Of a DNA stretch of 64,000 nucleotides, positions 7,576 through 17,404 are shown in pieces. The notes beneath the pieces are model-generated. The model searched no databases. It saw only the letters and a program-made list of their open reading frames with translations, and was not told the origin of the DNA. Origin of the DNA: Bradyrhizobium sp. Tv2a-2 (GTDB lineage Bacteria > Pseudomonadota > Alphaproteobacteria > Rhizobiales > Xanthobacteraceae); the NCBI RefSeq assembly GCF_000472425.1, contig NZ_AXAI01000001.1:492502-556501 (forward strand), read 5' to 3'. The position numbers and the translations under genes were made by a program. The stretch's first letter is position 1. The number at the start of each line of letters is the position of its first letter.

Positions 7576-8187
7576 TTAGCCCTGCTTCTCTCCGCTCTCG
7601 CCCTTGTCGAAAAATCCCTTCGCCTGCATCGCCAGATGCACCTTGTTCTGGAACGTCGAGTCGCGCCCCGTCGCAATCAGGCCGGCATTATCCGCAACTG
7701 CCTCGCAGAGGGCCGCAACCCAGCCCATCTCGTCCTTGGCGAAGTCGGACAGCACGTGGCTGTGCACCAGCTCCTTGACGCCGGGATGACCAATACCGAG
7801 CCGCACCCTGCGGTACTCGTTGCCGATATGCGAGGTGACCGAGCGCAGGCCGTTGTGGCCGGCAATGCCGCCGCCGACCTTGACGCGGACCTTCGCCTGC
7901 GGAAGCTCGAGCTCGTCCTGGAATACCGTGACTTCGCCAGCGGCAAGCTTGAAGAAGTTCGCCGCCTCCTGCACCGCGCGCCCCGACTCGTTCATGTAGG
8001 TCGTGGGCTTGAGCAGGATCACGCGCTCATGGTCGATCGTACCTTCCGAGGTCTCGCCCTGGAAGCGGCGGCGCCATGGCGCGAAACCATGACGCCGCGC
8101 GATTTCGTCGACCGCGAGAAAACCGATATTGTGTCGGTTACGCGCGTATTTCGAGCCGGGGTTGCCGAGTCCGACGAAGAGCTGCAT
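7576..8187 (-). CDS. pth: peptidyl-tRNA hydrolase
   Basis: The 203-residue enzyme releases peptides from prematurely dropped peptidyl-tRNA. It contains the family motifs [18 protein letters not shown] (residues 6-23, with Asn10 and the catalytic His20), [10 protein letters not shown] (Asn67 region) and [12 protein letters not shown]. The length is normal, with a short basic/acidic tail. It follows rplY by 21 bp and precedes ychF by 63 bp, a common alphaproteobacterial order linking ribosomal protein bL25, Pth and YchF. Confidence 0.97.
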   Translation of the reverse strand: MQLFVGLGNPGSKYARNRHNIGFLAVDEIARRHGFAPWRRRFQGETSEGTIDHERVILLKPTTYMNESGRAVQEAANFFKLAAGEVTVFQDELELPQAKVRVKVGGGIAGHNGLRSVTSHIGNEYRRVRLGIGHPGVKELVHSHVLSDFAKDEMGWVAALCEAVADNAGLIATGRDSTFQNKVHLAMQAKGFFDKGESGEKQG

Positions 8188-8208
8188 GACGCGGCATCCC
8201 GCGCCAGC

Positions 8209-8937
8209 TTACTTCTTCTTGTCGCCGCCACCGGCAGGCGCCTTGGCGCCCGCTGCCGGAGCAGCGGCACCGGCCGCCGGCGCAGCCGCCGCGGGTGCGG
8301 CAGCAGCAGGCGCAGCACCAGCCGCCGGGGCACCTGCAGCCGCGGCCGCAGCCGCCTTCTGCTCTTCGGCGTAACCGGACGGCGGCACGATGGTGACCAG
8401 CGTTGCGTCCTCGCGGCTCAGCGCCTTCACGCCCGTCGGCAGCTTGATATCGGACAGATGTAGCGAATAGCCGATCTCGAGCGCGCCGACATCGGCTTCG
8501 AGATATTGAGGGATGTTCTCGGCCGTGCATTCCAGGTCGATCGTGTGGGTGACGATGTTGACCGTGCCGCCGCGCTTCACGCCCGGAGAGGACTCCGCGC
8601 GCTGCACATGCAAGGGAACGCTGATGCGGATGGTCGCGCCTTCGCCGAGCCGCATGAAGTCGACATGGATCGGGAAGTCGCGCACCGGATCGAGGTGGAA
8701 GTCGCGTGGAATCACGCGGTGCTTCTTGCCCTCGAGATCGATGTCGTAAATCGTGGTGAGGAACCGGCCTGCCAGGATGCGCTGGCGCAGTTCGCGGTCT
8801 TCCACCGAGATCGGCAGCGGGGGCTGGTTGTTGCCATAGATCACTCCGGGAACTCTCCCGGCGCGACGCTCTGCCCGTGCGGCCCCCTTGCCGACTGACG
8901 GACGTGCGGTCGCCTTCAATTCCTTGACGGTCGCCAT
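8209..8937 (-). CDS. rplY: 50S ribosomal protein bL25 (general stress protein Ctc form)
   Basis: This is the two-domain Ctc form of bL25. Residues 1-95 are the 5S-rRNA-binding domain (VPGVIYGNNQPPLPISV, FHLDPVRDFPIHVDFMRL), and residues 96-190 are the TL5-like beta domain. The last 50 residues are an almost pure Ala/Pro/Gly tail ending GGGDKKK, making the protein 242 aa, longer than many bL25 proteins. It is the first gene of the rplY-pth-ychF group. The Ala/Pro tail is low-complexity GC-rich sequence and probably disordered. Confidence 0.96.
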   Translation of the reverse strand: MATVKELKATARPSVGKGAARAERRAGRVPGVIYGNNQPPLPISVEDRELRQRILAGRFLTTIYDIDLEGKKHRVIPRDFHLDPVRDFPIHVDFMRLGEGATIRISVPLHVQRAESSPGVKRGGTVNIVTHTIDLECTAENIPQYLEADVGALEIGYSLHLSDIKLPTGVKALSREDATLVTIVPPSGYAEEQKAAAAAAAGAPAAGAAPAAAAPAAAAPAAGAAAPAAGAKAPAGGGDKKK

Positions 8938-9107
8938 TGTCTTAAGTCCTTGTTTTTAAAAGCTAAAGGCCGCAATGCGGCCCGTTTTCCTGTCCGCTAG
9001 CATGCCTCCAGGGGTGCGGGGGCCGCGGACGTGGCGGGCTTTTAGCCGCAAAGCGGCGAAATGACAAGGAAATGAAGGGGATTTTTATGCGAGTGACCGA
9101 CCCGCGT

Positions 9108-9182
9108 CATGCCGGGACCATGCGCAAGCAGCGAACCAGAACCCGAGATTCCGGGTCTGGTCCTTCGGACCACCTCGGACTG
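9108..9182. repeat. palindromic repeat, family A (divergent copy)
   Basis: The copy runs from TCATGCCGGGAC through CCCGAGATTCCGGGTCTGGTCCTTCGGACCA to a degenerate right end. The CGAGATTCCGGGTCTGGTCCTTC core is nearly identical to the copy at 41417. The outer right arm is decayed. It lies in the 283-bp gap between rplY and the UbiK-like gene, otherwise empty apart from the expected rplY promoter. Confidence 0.6.
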
Positions 9183-9220
9183 ACCACAGGGAGCGCGTAA
9201 ACCGCCTCAGCCGTCGGTCT

Positions 9221-9499
9221 TCAGCTGGCGGCGCTGGAGCTATTGGCGGACACGCCGAGCTTGGCCTCCAGTGCCAAAATCCGCGCCTTCAGCCCCTCGT
9301 TCTCTTCCCGCGCGATACGGGCCATCTCCTTGACCGCCTCGAACTCCTCGCGCTTGACCAGGTCGAGGTCGCGCAGGATTTTTTCGGCCTGGGCACGCCA
9401 GAGCGTATCGACCTCCTTTTTCATGCCCTGCGCCGCACCGGCGGCATCGTTCATCAGGCGGCCGATCTCGTCAAAAAAGCGGTTGGTGGTCTGGGTCAT
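9221..9499 (-). CDS. UbiK-like accessory factor (BMFP domain)
   Basis: The 92-residue protein (MTQTTNRFFDEIGRLMNDAAGAAQGM...) has an N-terminal helical segment and a C-terminal coiled coil (KREEFEAVKEMARIAREENEGLKARILALEAKL), the arrangement of the BMFP/UbiK family. Gammaproteobacterial UbiK helps aerobic ubiquinone biosynthesis; earlier family members were studied as membrane-fusogenic proteins. The ATG at 9499 is chosen over an upstream extension because it follows GGAG and starts at the conserved sequence. It is divergent from the dienelactone hydrolase-lgt operon. Confidence 0.85.
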   Translation of the reverse strand: MTQTTNRFFDEIGRLMNDAAGAAQGMKKEVDTLWRAQAEKILRDLDLVKREEFEAVKEMARIAREENEGLKARILALEAKLGVSANSSSAAS

Positions 9500-9683
9500 G
9501 AAACAACTCCGGTGGCCCGCGGTTTGCGCAACTGTCCTGCCGCACAGAATGGCGATAGACGCGGCGGCGTTCAAGACCCGCCCGCCCCCTCGCGACCTCT
9601 TGCCTTGTCACGCGGCGGTTTCGCTGTATTCGTATGAATAGCCTTGCGAATCCAACACAGACCGAAACGGCACCAGAAACGCC

Positions 9684-10427
9684 ATGATCGACCAGCAGAT
9701 CGACATCCCCACCAGGGACGGTCAGACCACGACCTTCATCACCCATCCCGAGCGCGGCGGCCCGTTTCCGGCGATCATCTTCTACATGGACGCGCCGGCC
9801 ATCCGCGAAGAGCTGCGCGACATGGCGCGAAGGCTTGGCACATCAGGCTATTACGTGATGCTGCCGAACCTCTATTACCGCTCCGGCGTCATGGAAATCG
9901 GCCCGGTGCCGCCGGATCCGGACTCGCCTGGGCGAAAGCGTATGTACGAGTTGATGAACTCGATCGACATCCCGCTCGTCATGGAAGACACGCGCGCACT
10001 GCTCGCCCATGCCAGGACGCAAGCCGCGGCGCGCACCGACATCGTCGGCACCGTCGGCTACTGCATGAGCGGACGCTATGCGATCAACGCGGCGACGCAT
10101 TTTGCTGACAGCGTCAAGGCCGCCGCCTCGATCTACGGCACGCATCTGGTCACCGACCAGCCGGACAGCCCGCACCTCGCGGCGCAAAAGACCAGGGCGG
10201 AACTCTATTTTGCCTGCGCCGAGACCGACATCTACGCGCCGATGGACATCATCAAGAAGGTGAAGGACAGCATGACAGGCGCCAATGCCGAGGTCGAAAT
10301 CTATCCCGGCACCCATCACGGCTTCGCTTTTCCCAAGCGCCCCGTCTATCACCGCGACGCGGCCGAACGGCACTGGGAACGGCTGCTCGCGCTCTATCGC
10401 AGCAACCTCTCAGGCATCGCCGCTTGA
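9684..10427 (+). CDS. dienelactone hydrolase family alpha/beta hydrolase
   Basis: The 247-residue alpha/beta hydrolase has the dienelactone-hydrolase nucleophile elbow GYCMSG, with Cys127 instead of Ser, an acid in the ETDIYAP loop (Asp182) and a catalytic His in THHGFAF (about 211). Family members hydrolyse dienelactones or related esters; the physiological substrate cannot be told. There is no signal peptide. Its TGA shares one base with the ATG of lgt, so the two are translationally coupled although functionally unrelated. Confidence 0.9.
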   Translation: MIDQQIDIPTRDGQTTTFITHPERGGPFPAIIFYMDAPAIREELRDMARRLGTSGYYVMLPNLYYRSGVMEIGPVPPDPDSPGRKRMYELMNSIDIPLVMEDTRALLAHARTQAAARTDIVGTVGYCMSGRYAINAATHFADSVKAAASIYGTHLVTDQPDSPHLAAQKTRAELYFACAETDIYAPMDIIKKVKDSMTGANAEVEIYPGTHHGFAFPKRPVYHRDAAERHWERLLALYRSNLSGIAA

Positions 10428-11269
10428 TGTCCTTCCTGCTGATCAAATTTCCGGTCTTCGACCCGATCGCGATCTCGCTTGGACCGTTCGCGATCCGCTG
10501 GTACGCGCTCGCCTATATCGGCGGCATCGTACTCGGCTGGATCTATGCGCGCTCGCTTCTGAAGAATGAGAGATTGTGGGGCGGCCCGGCGCCGATCTCC
10601 GTTGTCCAGCTCGACGATTTCATTCTCTGGGTCACGATCGGCATCATCCTCGGCGGCCGCACCGGCTACGTGCTGTTCTACAACCTGCCCTTCTTCATCC
10701 AGCACCCCCTGGAGATTTTCGAACTCTGGAAAGGCGGCATGTCCTTCCACGGCGGCTTCATGGGCTGCGTGATCGCTGTGATCTGGTTCGCGCGCGTAAA
10801 CAACGTCCCGATCCTCTCGCTCGGCGACATCACCACCGCCGTCGGCCCGATCGGCCTGTTCCTCGGCCGCATCGCCAATTTCATCAACGGCGAATTATGG
10901 GGCCGCGCGGCCGACGCCGATCTGCCCTGGGCGATGATCTTCCCCAACGATGTCTTGCATCTGCCGCGGCACCCGAGCCAGCTCTATGAAGCGGGTATGG
11001 AAGGCATTCTGCTGTTCACAGTGCTGGCGGTGATGATTCGCTTCGGCGCCCTGAAGCGGCCGGGGCTGATCCTCGGCTCCTTCATCACCATCTACGGCCT
11101 TGCGCGGATCACCGGGGAGCATTTCCGGGAGCCGGACCCGCAGCTCGGCTTTTTGTGGGGTGGTTTGACCATGGGAATGCTCTTGTCGGTGCCCATGGTC
11201 ATTGCAGGCATTATTATCATAGTGAGGGCGCTGCGGCGTAAGACGCCACAGGCCCAGTCAGTTAGCTAA
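10427..11269 (+). CDS. lgt: prolipoprotein diacylglyceryl transferase
   Basis: The 280-residue inner-membrane enzyme transfers diacylglycerol from phosphatidylglycerol to the lipobox cysteine of prolipoproteins. It has seven hydrophobic segments and the Lgt signature region [17 protein letters not shown] (about residues 144-160), preceded by the HGGFMG loop. The ATG at 10427 overlaps the previous stop (TGATG). One likely client is the lipoprotein encoded at 13261. Confidence 0.97.
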   Translation: MSFLLIKFPVFDPIAISLGPFAIRWYALAYIGGIVLGWIYARSLLKNERLWGGPAPISVVQLDDFILWVTIGIILGGRTGYVLFYNLPFFIQHPLEIFELWKGGMSFHGGFMGCVIAVIWFARVNNVPILSLGDITTAVGPIGLFLGRIANFINGELWGRAADADLPWAMIFPNDVLHLPRHPSQLYEAGMEGILLFTVLAVMIRFGALKRPGLILGSFITIYGLARITGEHFREPDPQLGFLWGGLTMGMLLSVPMVIAGIIIIVRALRRKTPQAQSVS

Positions 11270-11295
11270 TTCCTTTTTCAAAAGCGTTGAGGCCC

Positions 11296-12414
11296 GTGAC
11301 CGAATTTTCGCCGCTCCTGTCAGAGATCAAGCGACTGATCAGATCCTCCGGCCCGATGCCGGTCTGGCGCTACATGGAACTGTGCCTGATGCACCCGACG
11401 CTGGGCTATTACGTCTCACGCGATCCGCTCGGCCGCGAAGGCGACTTCACCACCGCGCCGGAAGTCAGCCAGATGTTCGGCGAGCTCCTGGGCCTCTGGG
11501 CAGCCTCCGTGTGGAAATCGATGGGCTCGCCGGCCGCATTCCATCTGGTCGAGATCGGCCCGGGCCGCGGCACGATGATGGCGGATGCCTTGCGCGCGCT
11601 TCGCGTGGTGCCGCCGCTGTACCAGACCTTGAACGTACACCTGGTCGAGATCAATCCGGTCTTGCGCGAGAAGCAGCGAACGACGTTGACCGGCATGCGC
11701 AATATCAGCTGGCACGACAATATCGACGAAATCCCGGAAGGTCCGGTCATCATTCTCGCCAATGAATATTTCGACGTGCTGCCGATCCACCAGGCGATCA
11801 AGGGCGAGAATGGCTGGCACGAGCGCGTCATTGAACTCGATGGCGAGGGCTTACTCGAATTCGGCGCCAGCGCCGAACCAATCCCGCGTTTCGACGTGCT
11901 GCTGCCACCTTTGGTCCGCGCAGCTCCCATTGGCGCCGTCTTCGAATGGCGGCCGGATGCGGAGATGATGAAGATCGCCCGCCGCTTGCGCGAGCAGGGC
12001 GGCGCGGCGCTGATCATCGATTACGGCCATTTGCGCAGCGACGCCGGCGACACGTTCCAGGCCATCGCCCGTCACAGCTTCACTGATCCCCTGAAGACGC
12101 CGGGACTGGCCGACGTCACCGCCCATGTCGATTTCCAGGCGCTGGCACACGCTGCCGAAGATGTCGGCGCGCGCGTGCACGGCCCGGTGACGCAAGGCGA
12201 GTTCCTGAAGAGGATTGGCATCGAGACCCGCGCGGTGACCCTGATGGCCAAGGCTTCGCCTGAAGTATCCGAGGACATTTCCTCCGCGCTGAAGCGGCTC
12301 GTCGGCGGCGGCCCTGGCGGCATGGGGATGATGTTCAAGGTGCTGGGCGTGTCGGCCCCCGATATCCCGGCCCTTCCGGGCTTGAGCGACGAGCAACCTG
12401 CCGCATCATCATGA
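11296..12414 (+). CDS. NDUFAF7/MidA-family SAM-dependent methyltransferase
   Basis: The 372-residue protein belongs to the class I SAM methyltransferase family that includes mitochondrial NDUFAF7 (DUF185), which methylates an arginine in a complex I subunit. Visible motifs are MPVWRYMELCLMHPTLGYY near the N-terminus, VEIGPGRGTMMADALRA (SAM-binding motif I), LANEYFDVLP and LIIDYGH. I prefer the GTG at 11296 (MTEFSPLL); a TTG three codons upstream is an alternative. It overlaps pgeF by 4 bp (ATGA). Complex I assembly is the likely role by family. Confidence 0.9.
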   Translation: MTEFSPLLSEIKRLIRSSGPMPVWRYMELCLMHPTLGYYVSRDPLGREGDFTTAPEVSQMFGELLGLWAASVWKSMGSPAAFHLVEIGPGRGTMMADALRALRVVPPLYQTLNVHLVEINPVLREKQRTTLTGMRNISWHDNIDEIPEGPVIILANEYFDVLPIHQAIKGENGWHERVIELDGEGLLEFGASAEPIPRFDVLLPPLVRAAPIGAVFEWRPDAEMMKIARRLREQGGAALIIDYGHLRSDAGDTFQAIARHSFTDPLKTPGLADVTAHVDFQALAHAAEDVGARVHGPVTQGEFLKRIGIETRAVTLMAKASPEVSEDISSALKRLVGGGPGGMGMMFKVLGVSAPDIPALPGLSDEQPAASS

Positions 12415-13178
12415 TCCTCGCATCCCCCCTGCTCTCGGCCATCCCCGGCCTGCGCCACGCCTTCTTCACCCGCGAGGGCGGCGCCTCCAGCGGCATCTAT
12501 GAAAGCCTCAATGGCGGCCTCGGCTCCAATGACGATCCCGCAATCGTTGCGGAAAATCGCCGTCGCATGGCCGAGCAGATGGGGGTGACAGCCGATCGCC
12601 TGATCAACGCCCACCAGGTCCACTCGCCGGATGCGGTGGTCGCAACTGGACCGTGGGAGACGAGCACAAGACCGAAGGCCGATGCCGTCGTGACGTCGAC
12701 ACCCAATCTCGCGATCGGTATCACTACGGCCGATTGCGGGCCAATTCTGTTCGTCGATCCACATGCGCGCGTGATCGGTGCGTCGCATGCCGGCTGGAAA
12801 GGCGCGCTCACCGGCATCCTTGAGTCGACCATTGCGGCGATGGAGAGATTGGGGGCAGACCGCGGCGGCATCGTCGCCGCGATCGGCCCCCTGATTCGCC
12901 AGCCGAGCTATGAGGTGGGCGGCGAGTTCGTCGAACGTTTTCTCGATGCGGACGCGAACAACGCCGTGTTCTTCATTCCCTCGGAGCGCGAGGGCCACGC
13001 GATGTTCGATCTCGCCGGCTTCATCCGCATGCGGCTGGAGAATGCCGGCATCCTGATGATCGACGATCTCGGCGTCGATACCTATTCCGACGAGCGCTGC
13101 TTCAGCTATCGCCGTTCGGTGCACCGCAAGGAGCCGGACTACGGCCGCCACATCCATGCGATTGCGCTGGAATCGTGA
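12411..13178 (+). CDS. pgeF: peptidoglycan editing factor PgeF (laccase domain)
   Basis: The 255-residue protein of the YfiH/PgeF family contains the metal-binding/catalytic signature residues in AHQVHS, TTADCGP and GASHAGWKGAL, and the C-terminal YSDERCFSYRR. PgeF removes incorrectly incorporated serine from peptidoglycan precursors; purine-nucleoside phosphorylase or laccase activity has been described for relatives. It is translationally coupled (ATGA) to the upstream methyltransferase gene in a run with lgt. Confidence 0.93.
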   Translation: MILASPLLSAIPGLRHAFFTREGGASSGIYESLNGGLGSNDDPAIVAENRRRMAEQMGVTADRLINAHQVHSPDAVVATGPWETSTRPKADAVVTSTPNLAIGITTADCGPILFVDPHARVIGASHAGWKGALTGILESTIAAMERLGADRGGIVAAIGPLIRQPSYEVGGEFVERFLDADANNAVFFIPSEREGHAMFDLAGFIRMRLENAGILMIDDLGVDTYSDERCFSYRRSVHRKEPDYGRHIHAIALES

Positions 13179-13260
13179 CCGGGGATGTTGAAGGGGCCTG
13201 TCCCCGGTGTGTTCCTCCTGCCCTAGACGTTAATCGATTTTAACGATATCGCTGCCCTCA

Positions 13261-13893
13261 ATGAGGGAAGCGTCAAATCACTGGAAGCGGGCCAGCCACG
13301 GATCTTTGCGCGCCGGTGTCGCTGCGCTGTTACTGGTTACCGCCGGCACGCTTGCCGGTTGCGCCGGAAGCGGGGCAGCAAGCGGCGCCTATGCCATGGC
13401 TTCCGCGACAGATACCCCCACCATCGCCTTTGAATCGATCGACGGCCCGCCGCCCCAGGTGTTCGATCGCATGGTCGGTGTGCTCGACTCAGAGAGCAAG
13501 CTGCGTAATCTCTCCATCGTGTCGCGTGAAGGCCAGGCCGCCTATCGCGTCCGCGGCTACCTTGCGGCACAGGTGGTCAAGGGACGTACCGTGGTCGCCT
13601 GGGTGTGGGACGTCTATGACCGCGACCAGCAGCGCACGCTGCGACTGTCCGGCGAGGAGCCGACGGGCAAGGCCGGACGCGACGCCTGGGCCACCGTCGA
13701 CGATCTGGTGTTGCGCAAGATCGCGCAAGCCGGCTTTTCCGGCCTCACCGGCATGGTAGGCGGAACGCCGCAGGATGCCACCCCGCCCATAGCGCCCGGA
13801 TCCGACAAAACCGGGCCCGCGGTCGCCGACGCGAGACCAGCTCCAGCTCCAGGCAATGACGGTATCACCGCGCTCGGCTATACCGACCATTAG
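13261..13893 (+). CDS. putative lipoprotein
   Basis: The 210-residue protein has a long basic N-terminus, a hydrophobic segment and a lipobox (LAGC, Cys34), indicating a lipid-anchored envelope protein. The body (residues 50-160) contains PTIAFESIDGPPPQVFDRMVGVLDSESK and VVAWVWDVYDRDQQR, and the C-terminal 50 residues are Pro/Ala-rich and probably disordered. The function is unknown; I have seen similar proteins annotated only as hypothetical in bradyrhizobia. It is transcribed alone between pgeF and prs. Confidence 0.8.
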   Translation: MREASNHWKRASHGSLRAGVAALLLVTAGTLAGCAGSGAASGAYAMASATDTPTIAFESIDGPPPQVFDRMVGVLDSESKLRNLSIVSREGQAAYRVRGYLAAQVVKGRTVVAWVWDVYDRDQQRTLRLSGEEPTGKAGRDAWATVDDLVLRKIAQAGFSGLTGMVGGTPQDATPPIAPGSDKTGPAVADARPAPAPGNDGITALGYTDH

Positions 13894-14058
13894 TCAAATC
13901 TCGGACGGAATAGGTATTTTTGCCCGGGAAAACCGGGCTCGCGGGTTGCCAGCCGCCGTAACTCCCTGATATTCCGTGCCCCATCGCAATTAGCCGGTTC
14001 CACGGGGAAACCCGATATGCTCAACGTTATCTCCAGCAAGCCGCGAGGAGAAACCTCG

Positions 14059-15012
14059 ATGTCGGCCAAAAACGGCTCCATCAAGCTGATCGCCGGCAAC
14101 TCCAACCCGGTGCTCGCGAAGGCGATTGCCGACGGGCTTGGCCTTAACTTGACCAAGGGTGTCGTCCGGCGCTTCGCCGACATGGAGATCTTCGTCGAGA
14201 TCCAGGAAAACGTCCGCGGCTCCGACGCATTCATCCTGCAATCGACGTCGTATCCGGCCAACGACCATCTGATGGAGTTGTTGATCATCACTGACGCGCT
14301 GCGCCGCTCGTCCGCGCGCCGCATCACTGCCGTCATCCCCTATTTCGGCTACGCGCGGCAGGACCGGCGTTCCGGCTCGCGCACGCCGATCTCGGCCAAG
14401 CTGGTCGCCAATCTGATCACCCAAGCCGGCGTCGATCGGGTCATGACGCTCGACCTGCATGCCGGCCAGATTCAGGGCTTCTTTGACATCCCGACCGACA
14501 ATCTCTTCGCTTCGCCCGTGATGGTGCGCGATATCAAGGGTCGCTTCGATCTCGCCAATGTCATGGTGGTCTCGCCCGACGTCGGCGGCGTGGTGCGTGC
14601 CCGCGGGCTTGCCAAGCGCATCAACACCCCGCTTGCCATCATCGACAAGCGCCGCGAGCGGCCCGGCGAGTCCGAGGTGATGAATGTGATCGGCGACGTC
14701 GCCGGCTACACCTGCATCCTGGTCGACGACATCGTCGATTCCGGCGGCACGCTGGTGAACGCAGCCGACGCCCTGCTCACGCACGGCGCCAAGGACGTCT
14801 ACGCCTACATCACCCACGGCGTGCTATCGGGCGGCGCGGTGACGCGTGTCACCTCCTCGCGACTCAAGGAATTGGTCATCACCGACTCCATCCAGCCGAC
14901 GGAAGCGGTGCGCAGCGCGCCCAACATTCGCACGCTCTCGATCGCCGACCTGATCGCCGAAGCGATCGGCCGCACCGCGGCGGAAGAGTCGGTGTCGAGC
15001 CTGTTCGACTGA
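14059..15012 (+). CDS. prs: ribose-phosphate pyrophosphokinase
   Basis: The 317-residue PRPP synthetase makes 5-phosphoribosyl-1-diphosphate from ribose 5-phosphate and ATP for nucleotide, histidine and tryptophan synthesis. The flexible-loop region [38 protein letters not shown] and the PRPP-binding loop [12 protein letters not shown] are intact. The ATG at 14059 follows GAGGAG at good spacing and gives the standard length; an in-frame ATG at 14017 would add 14 residues and is unlikely. The first ~40 bases upstream contain a GCCCGG/CCGGGC hairpin (13922-13938). Confidence 0.98.
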   Translation: MSAKNGSIKLIAGNSNPVLAKAIADGLGLNLTKGVVRRFADMEIFVEIQENVRGSDAFILQSTSYPANDHLMELLIITDALRRSSARRITAVIPYFGYARQDRRSGSRTPISAKLVANLITQAGVDRVMTLDLHAGQIQGFFDIPTDNLFASPVMVRDIKGRFDLANVMVVSPDVGGVVRARGLAKRINTPLAIIDKRRERPGESEVMNVIGDVAGYTCILVDDIVDSGGTLVNAADALLTHGAKDVYAYITHGVLSGGAVTRVTSSRLKELVITDSIQPTEAVRSAPNIRTLSIADLIAEAIGRTAAEESVSSLFD

Positions 15013-15140
15013 TGTCGTCGTCCTGGACGATGGCCGCGACGGCGACCAAAGTACACTGATCTCCTCCGCAAAAGCCCTAGTCGTCGCGACCTCCACCACG
15101 CTACAGTCCTCCTCATAAAAACAAATCGAGGGAGGAGACG

Positions 15141-16469
15141 ATGGCGGACAACCGCATTTCCCGCCGTGCCGTATTGGCCGGCGCGGCAGCGACCGGCGCG
15201 CTCGGGGTGACCGGATTTCCGGCGCGCGCGGCCGAGCCGCAGTGGAAGAAATATGCCGGCACCAGGCTCGAGGTGATCCTCGCCAAGGGGCCGCGCGGCG
15301 ACAATCTGCAGAAGTACATCAAGGAATTTACCGAGCTCACCGGTATCGAGGTGGAGTCGGAACAGATCCCCGAGCAGCAGCAGCGGCAGAAGGCGGTGAT
15401 CGAGCTCGCCTCCGGCAAGCCGAGCTTCGACGTGGTCCATCTGAGCTACCACGTGCAGAAGCGGCAGTTCGAGAAAGCCGGCTGGCTCGCCGACCTCACC
15501 GACTACATGAAGGACCCGACGCTGACCGCGCCAGACCTCGTCGAGAGCGATTTCTCTGCCGCTGGCCTCACTTACGCCAAGGACGACAAGGGCCGGATGC
15601 TGTCGCTGCCATGGTCGGTTGACTACTTCATCCTCTACTACAACAAGGCGATGTTCGCCGAGAAAGGCGTCGCGGTGCCGAGGACGCTCGACGAGATGGT
15701 CGAGGCCGCGGACAAGCTCACCGATCCCAAGAAGGGCACCTTCGGCTTTGTCGGGCGCGGCCTGCGCAACGCCAACATGACGTTGTGGACTAATTTCTAC
15801 CTCGACTATGGCGGCGAGTTTCTTGACGCCAAGGGCAACATCCTGACCGACGGCCCCGAGGCGATCGAGGCCACAAAACTCTATCAAAGGCTCCTGACCA
15901 AATATTCGCCGCCCGGCGTCGCCGGCTTCAATTGGATGGAGTCGATGGCCTCCTTCACGCAGGGACGCTCGGCGATGTGGATCGACGGCGTCGGCTGGGC
16001 GCCGCCGCTGGAAGATCCGAACGCCTCCCGCGTCGTCGGCAAGGTCGGCTACACCGTCGTTCCGGCAGGTCCCAAGGGCCAATACTCCGCCACTTACGGC
16101 GACGGCATCGGCGTTGCGGCAGCGAGCAAGAACAAGGAAGCGGCCTACCTGCTCTGCCAATGGGTGGTGTCGAAGAAGCAGGGCTCGCGGCTGCTGCAGG
16201 CCGGCGGCGGCGTGCCGTTCCGCAACTCGGTGCTCAACGACCCCGAGGTGCAGGCTGGCGTCAAGCTGCCGAAGGAATGGCTGCAGTCGGCGATTGACTC
16301 CGCCAAGATCAGCAAGCTTGGGCTGCCCGTCGTGATCCCCGTCGCCGAATTCCGCGACATCGTCGGCGCCGCGCTGACCGCGACATTATCGGGCGCCGAT
16401 CCCGCGACCGAACTAAAAAAGGCGCACGAGCAATATCGCCCGATCCTGGAGCGCAGCGAGAAGGCGTGA
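15141..16469 (+). CDS. ABC-transporter extracellular solute-binding protein (family 1, sugar type)
   Basis: The 442-residue periplasmic binding protein has an N-terminal SRRAVLAGAAATGALGVTG signal with twin arginine, consistent with Tat or Sec export, cleaved near ARA-AE. The mature protein has the family-1 organisation (KYIKEFTELTGIEVESEQ, WSVDYFILYYNKAMF), typical of oligosaccharide, glycerol-phosphate or polyol binders. The ATG follows GGGAGGAG. It is the first of three overlapping genes encoding an importer; its stop overlaps the GTG start of the first permease. The ligand is not deducible. Confidence 0.92.
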   Translation: MADNRISRRAVLAGAAATGALGVTGFPARAAEPQWKKYAGTRLEVILAKGPRGDNLQKYIKEFTELTGIEVESEQIPEQQQRQKAVIELASGKPSFDVVHLSYHVQKRQFEKAGWLADLTDYMKDPTLTAPDLVESDFSAAGLTYAKDDKGRMLSLPWSVDYFILYYNKAMFAEKGVAVPRTLDEMVEAADKLTDPKKGTFGFVGRGLRNANMTLWTNFYLDYGGEFLDAKGNILTDGPEAIEATKLYQRLLTKYSPPGVAGFNWMESMASFTQGRSAMWIDGVGWAPPLEDPNASRVVGKVGYTVVPAGPKGQYSATYGDGIGVAAASKNKEAAYLLCQWVVSKKQGSRLLQAGGGVPFRNSVLNDPEVQAGVKLPKEWLQSAIDSAKISKLGLPVVIPVAEFRDIVGAALTATLSGADPATELKKAHEQYRPILERSEKA

Positions 16470-17404
16470 CCACCATCAGCCAAGCAAATCCGGCGGCGGC
16501 CGAGACCGAGCCGCTGCCGGAACAGCAGTTGCGGCCGCGGTCCTATTGGCCGTTCGTGCTGCCGGCACTGATCGTCGTGCTGGCGGTGATCGTGTTTCCC
16601 TGGGTGTTCACGATCTGGATGAGCCTCAACGAATGGAAGGTCGGCTCATCCACTGCCTTTGTCGGGCTCGCCAATTACCTGCGGCTGCCGACCGACCCGC
16701 GCTTCATTGAGGCGATAGGGCATACACTCCTCTACACCGTGCTCTCGGTCGTGTTTCCCGTGATCTTCGGCACGCTGGCAGCCGTGGTCTTCCATGCCCA
16801 ATTCCCGTTCCGCGGCTTCCTGCGCGCCGTCTTCATCATGCCGATGATGGCAACGCCCGTAGCGGTTGCGCTGGTCTGGACCATGATGTTCCACCCGCAG
16901 CTCGGCGTGTTGAACTACCTGCTCTCGCTGGTCGGCATCCCGCCGCAGCTGTGGGTCTTCCATCCCGCGACCGTGATCCCATCGCTGGTGCTGGTCGAGA
17001 CCTGGCACTGGACGCCGCTCGTGATGCTGATCGTGCTCGGCGGAATCGCCGCCATACCGACCGAGCCATATGAGAGTGCGAAGATCGACGGCGCCACCCA
17101 CTGGCAGATGTTCCGCTACATCACCCTGCCCTTGATTGCGCCGTTCCTGTTTATCGCAGCGATGATCCGCACCATCGATGCGGTCAAGAGCTTCGATACC
17201 ATCTTCGCAATCACGCAAGGCGGCCCTGGCTCGGCGTCGGAAACCATCAACCTCTATCTCTACAGCGTCGCCTTCGTCTATTACGACCTCGGCTATGGCT
17301 CGGCGATCGCGGTGGTCTTCTTCGCGTTGATTGTCGTGCTCGCGGCCGTGCTGCTTTATTTGCGCCAGCGCACGCTGTGGACCGAGATCGGAGGCGGCGC
17401 ATGA
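16466..17404 (+). CDS. ABC sugar-type permease, MalF-like
   Basis: The 312-residue permease of the carbohydrate uptake family has six transmembrane helices and the cytoplasmic EAA loop EPYESAKIDGATHWQMFRYITLP (about residues 200-222), which docks the ATPase. It starts with GTG at 16466 overlapping the TGA of the binding-protein gene by 4 bp. The N-terminal 25 residues are polar. It pairs with the MalG-like permease that follows. Confidence 0.93.
   Translation: MTTISQANPAAAETEPLPEQQLRPRSYWPFVLPALIVVLAVIVFPWVFTIWMSLNEWKVGSSTAFVGLANYLRLPTDPRFIEAIGHTLLYTVLSVVFPVIFGTLAAVVFHAQFPFRGFLRAVFIMPMMATPVAVALVWTMMFHPQLGVLNYLLSLVGIPPQLWVFHPATVIPSLVLVETWHWTPLVMLIVLGGIAAIPTEPYESAKIDGATHWQMFRYITLPLIAPFLFIAAMIRTIDAVKSFDTIFAITQGGPGSASETINLYLYSVAFVYYDLGYGSAIAVVFFALIVVLAAVLLYLRQRTLWTEIGGGA

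Noticed and set aside
12072..13157. A 361-codon minus-strand frame opposite pgeF and the methyltransferase gene
   Set aside because: Both plus-strand genes have intact catalytic motifs. The opposite frame is a codon-bias shadow.
14805..16160. A 451-codon open frame on the minus strand over prs and the solute-binding protein gene
   Set aside because: It is antisense to genes with clear motifs and signal peptide. Its composition (His/Arg/Asp/Gly-rich, no motif) is that of a GC-skew shadow frame.
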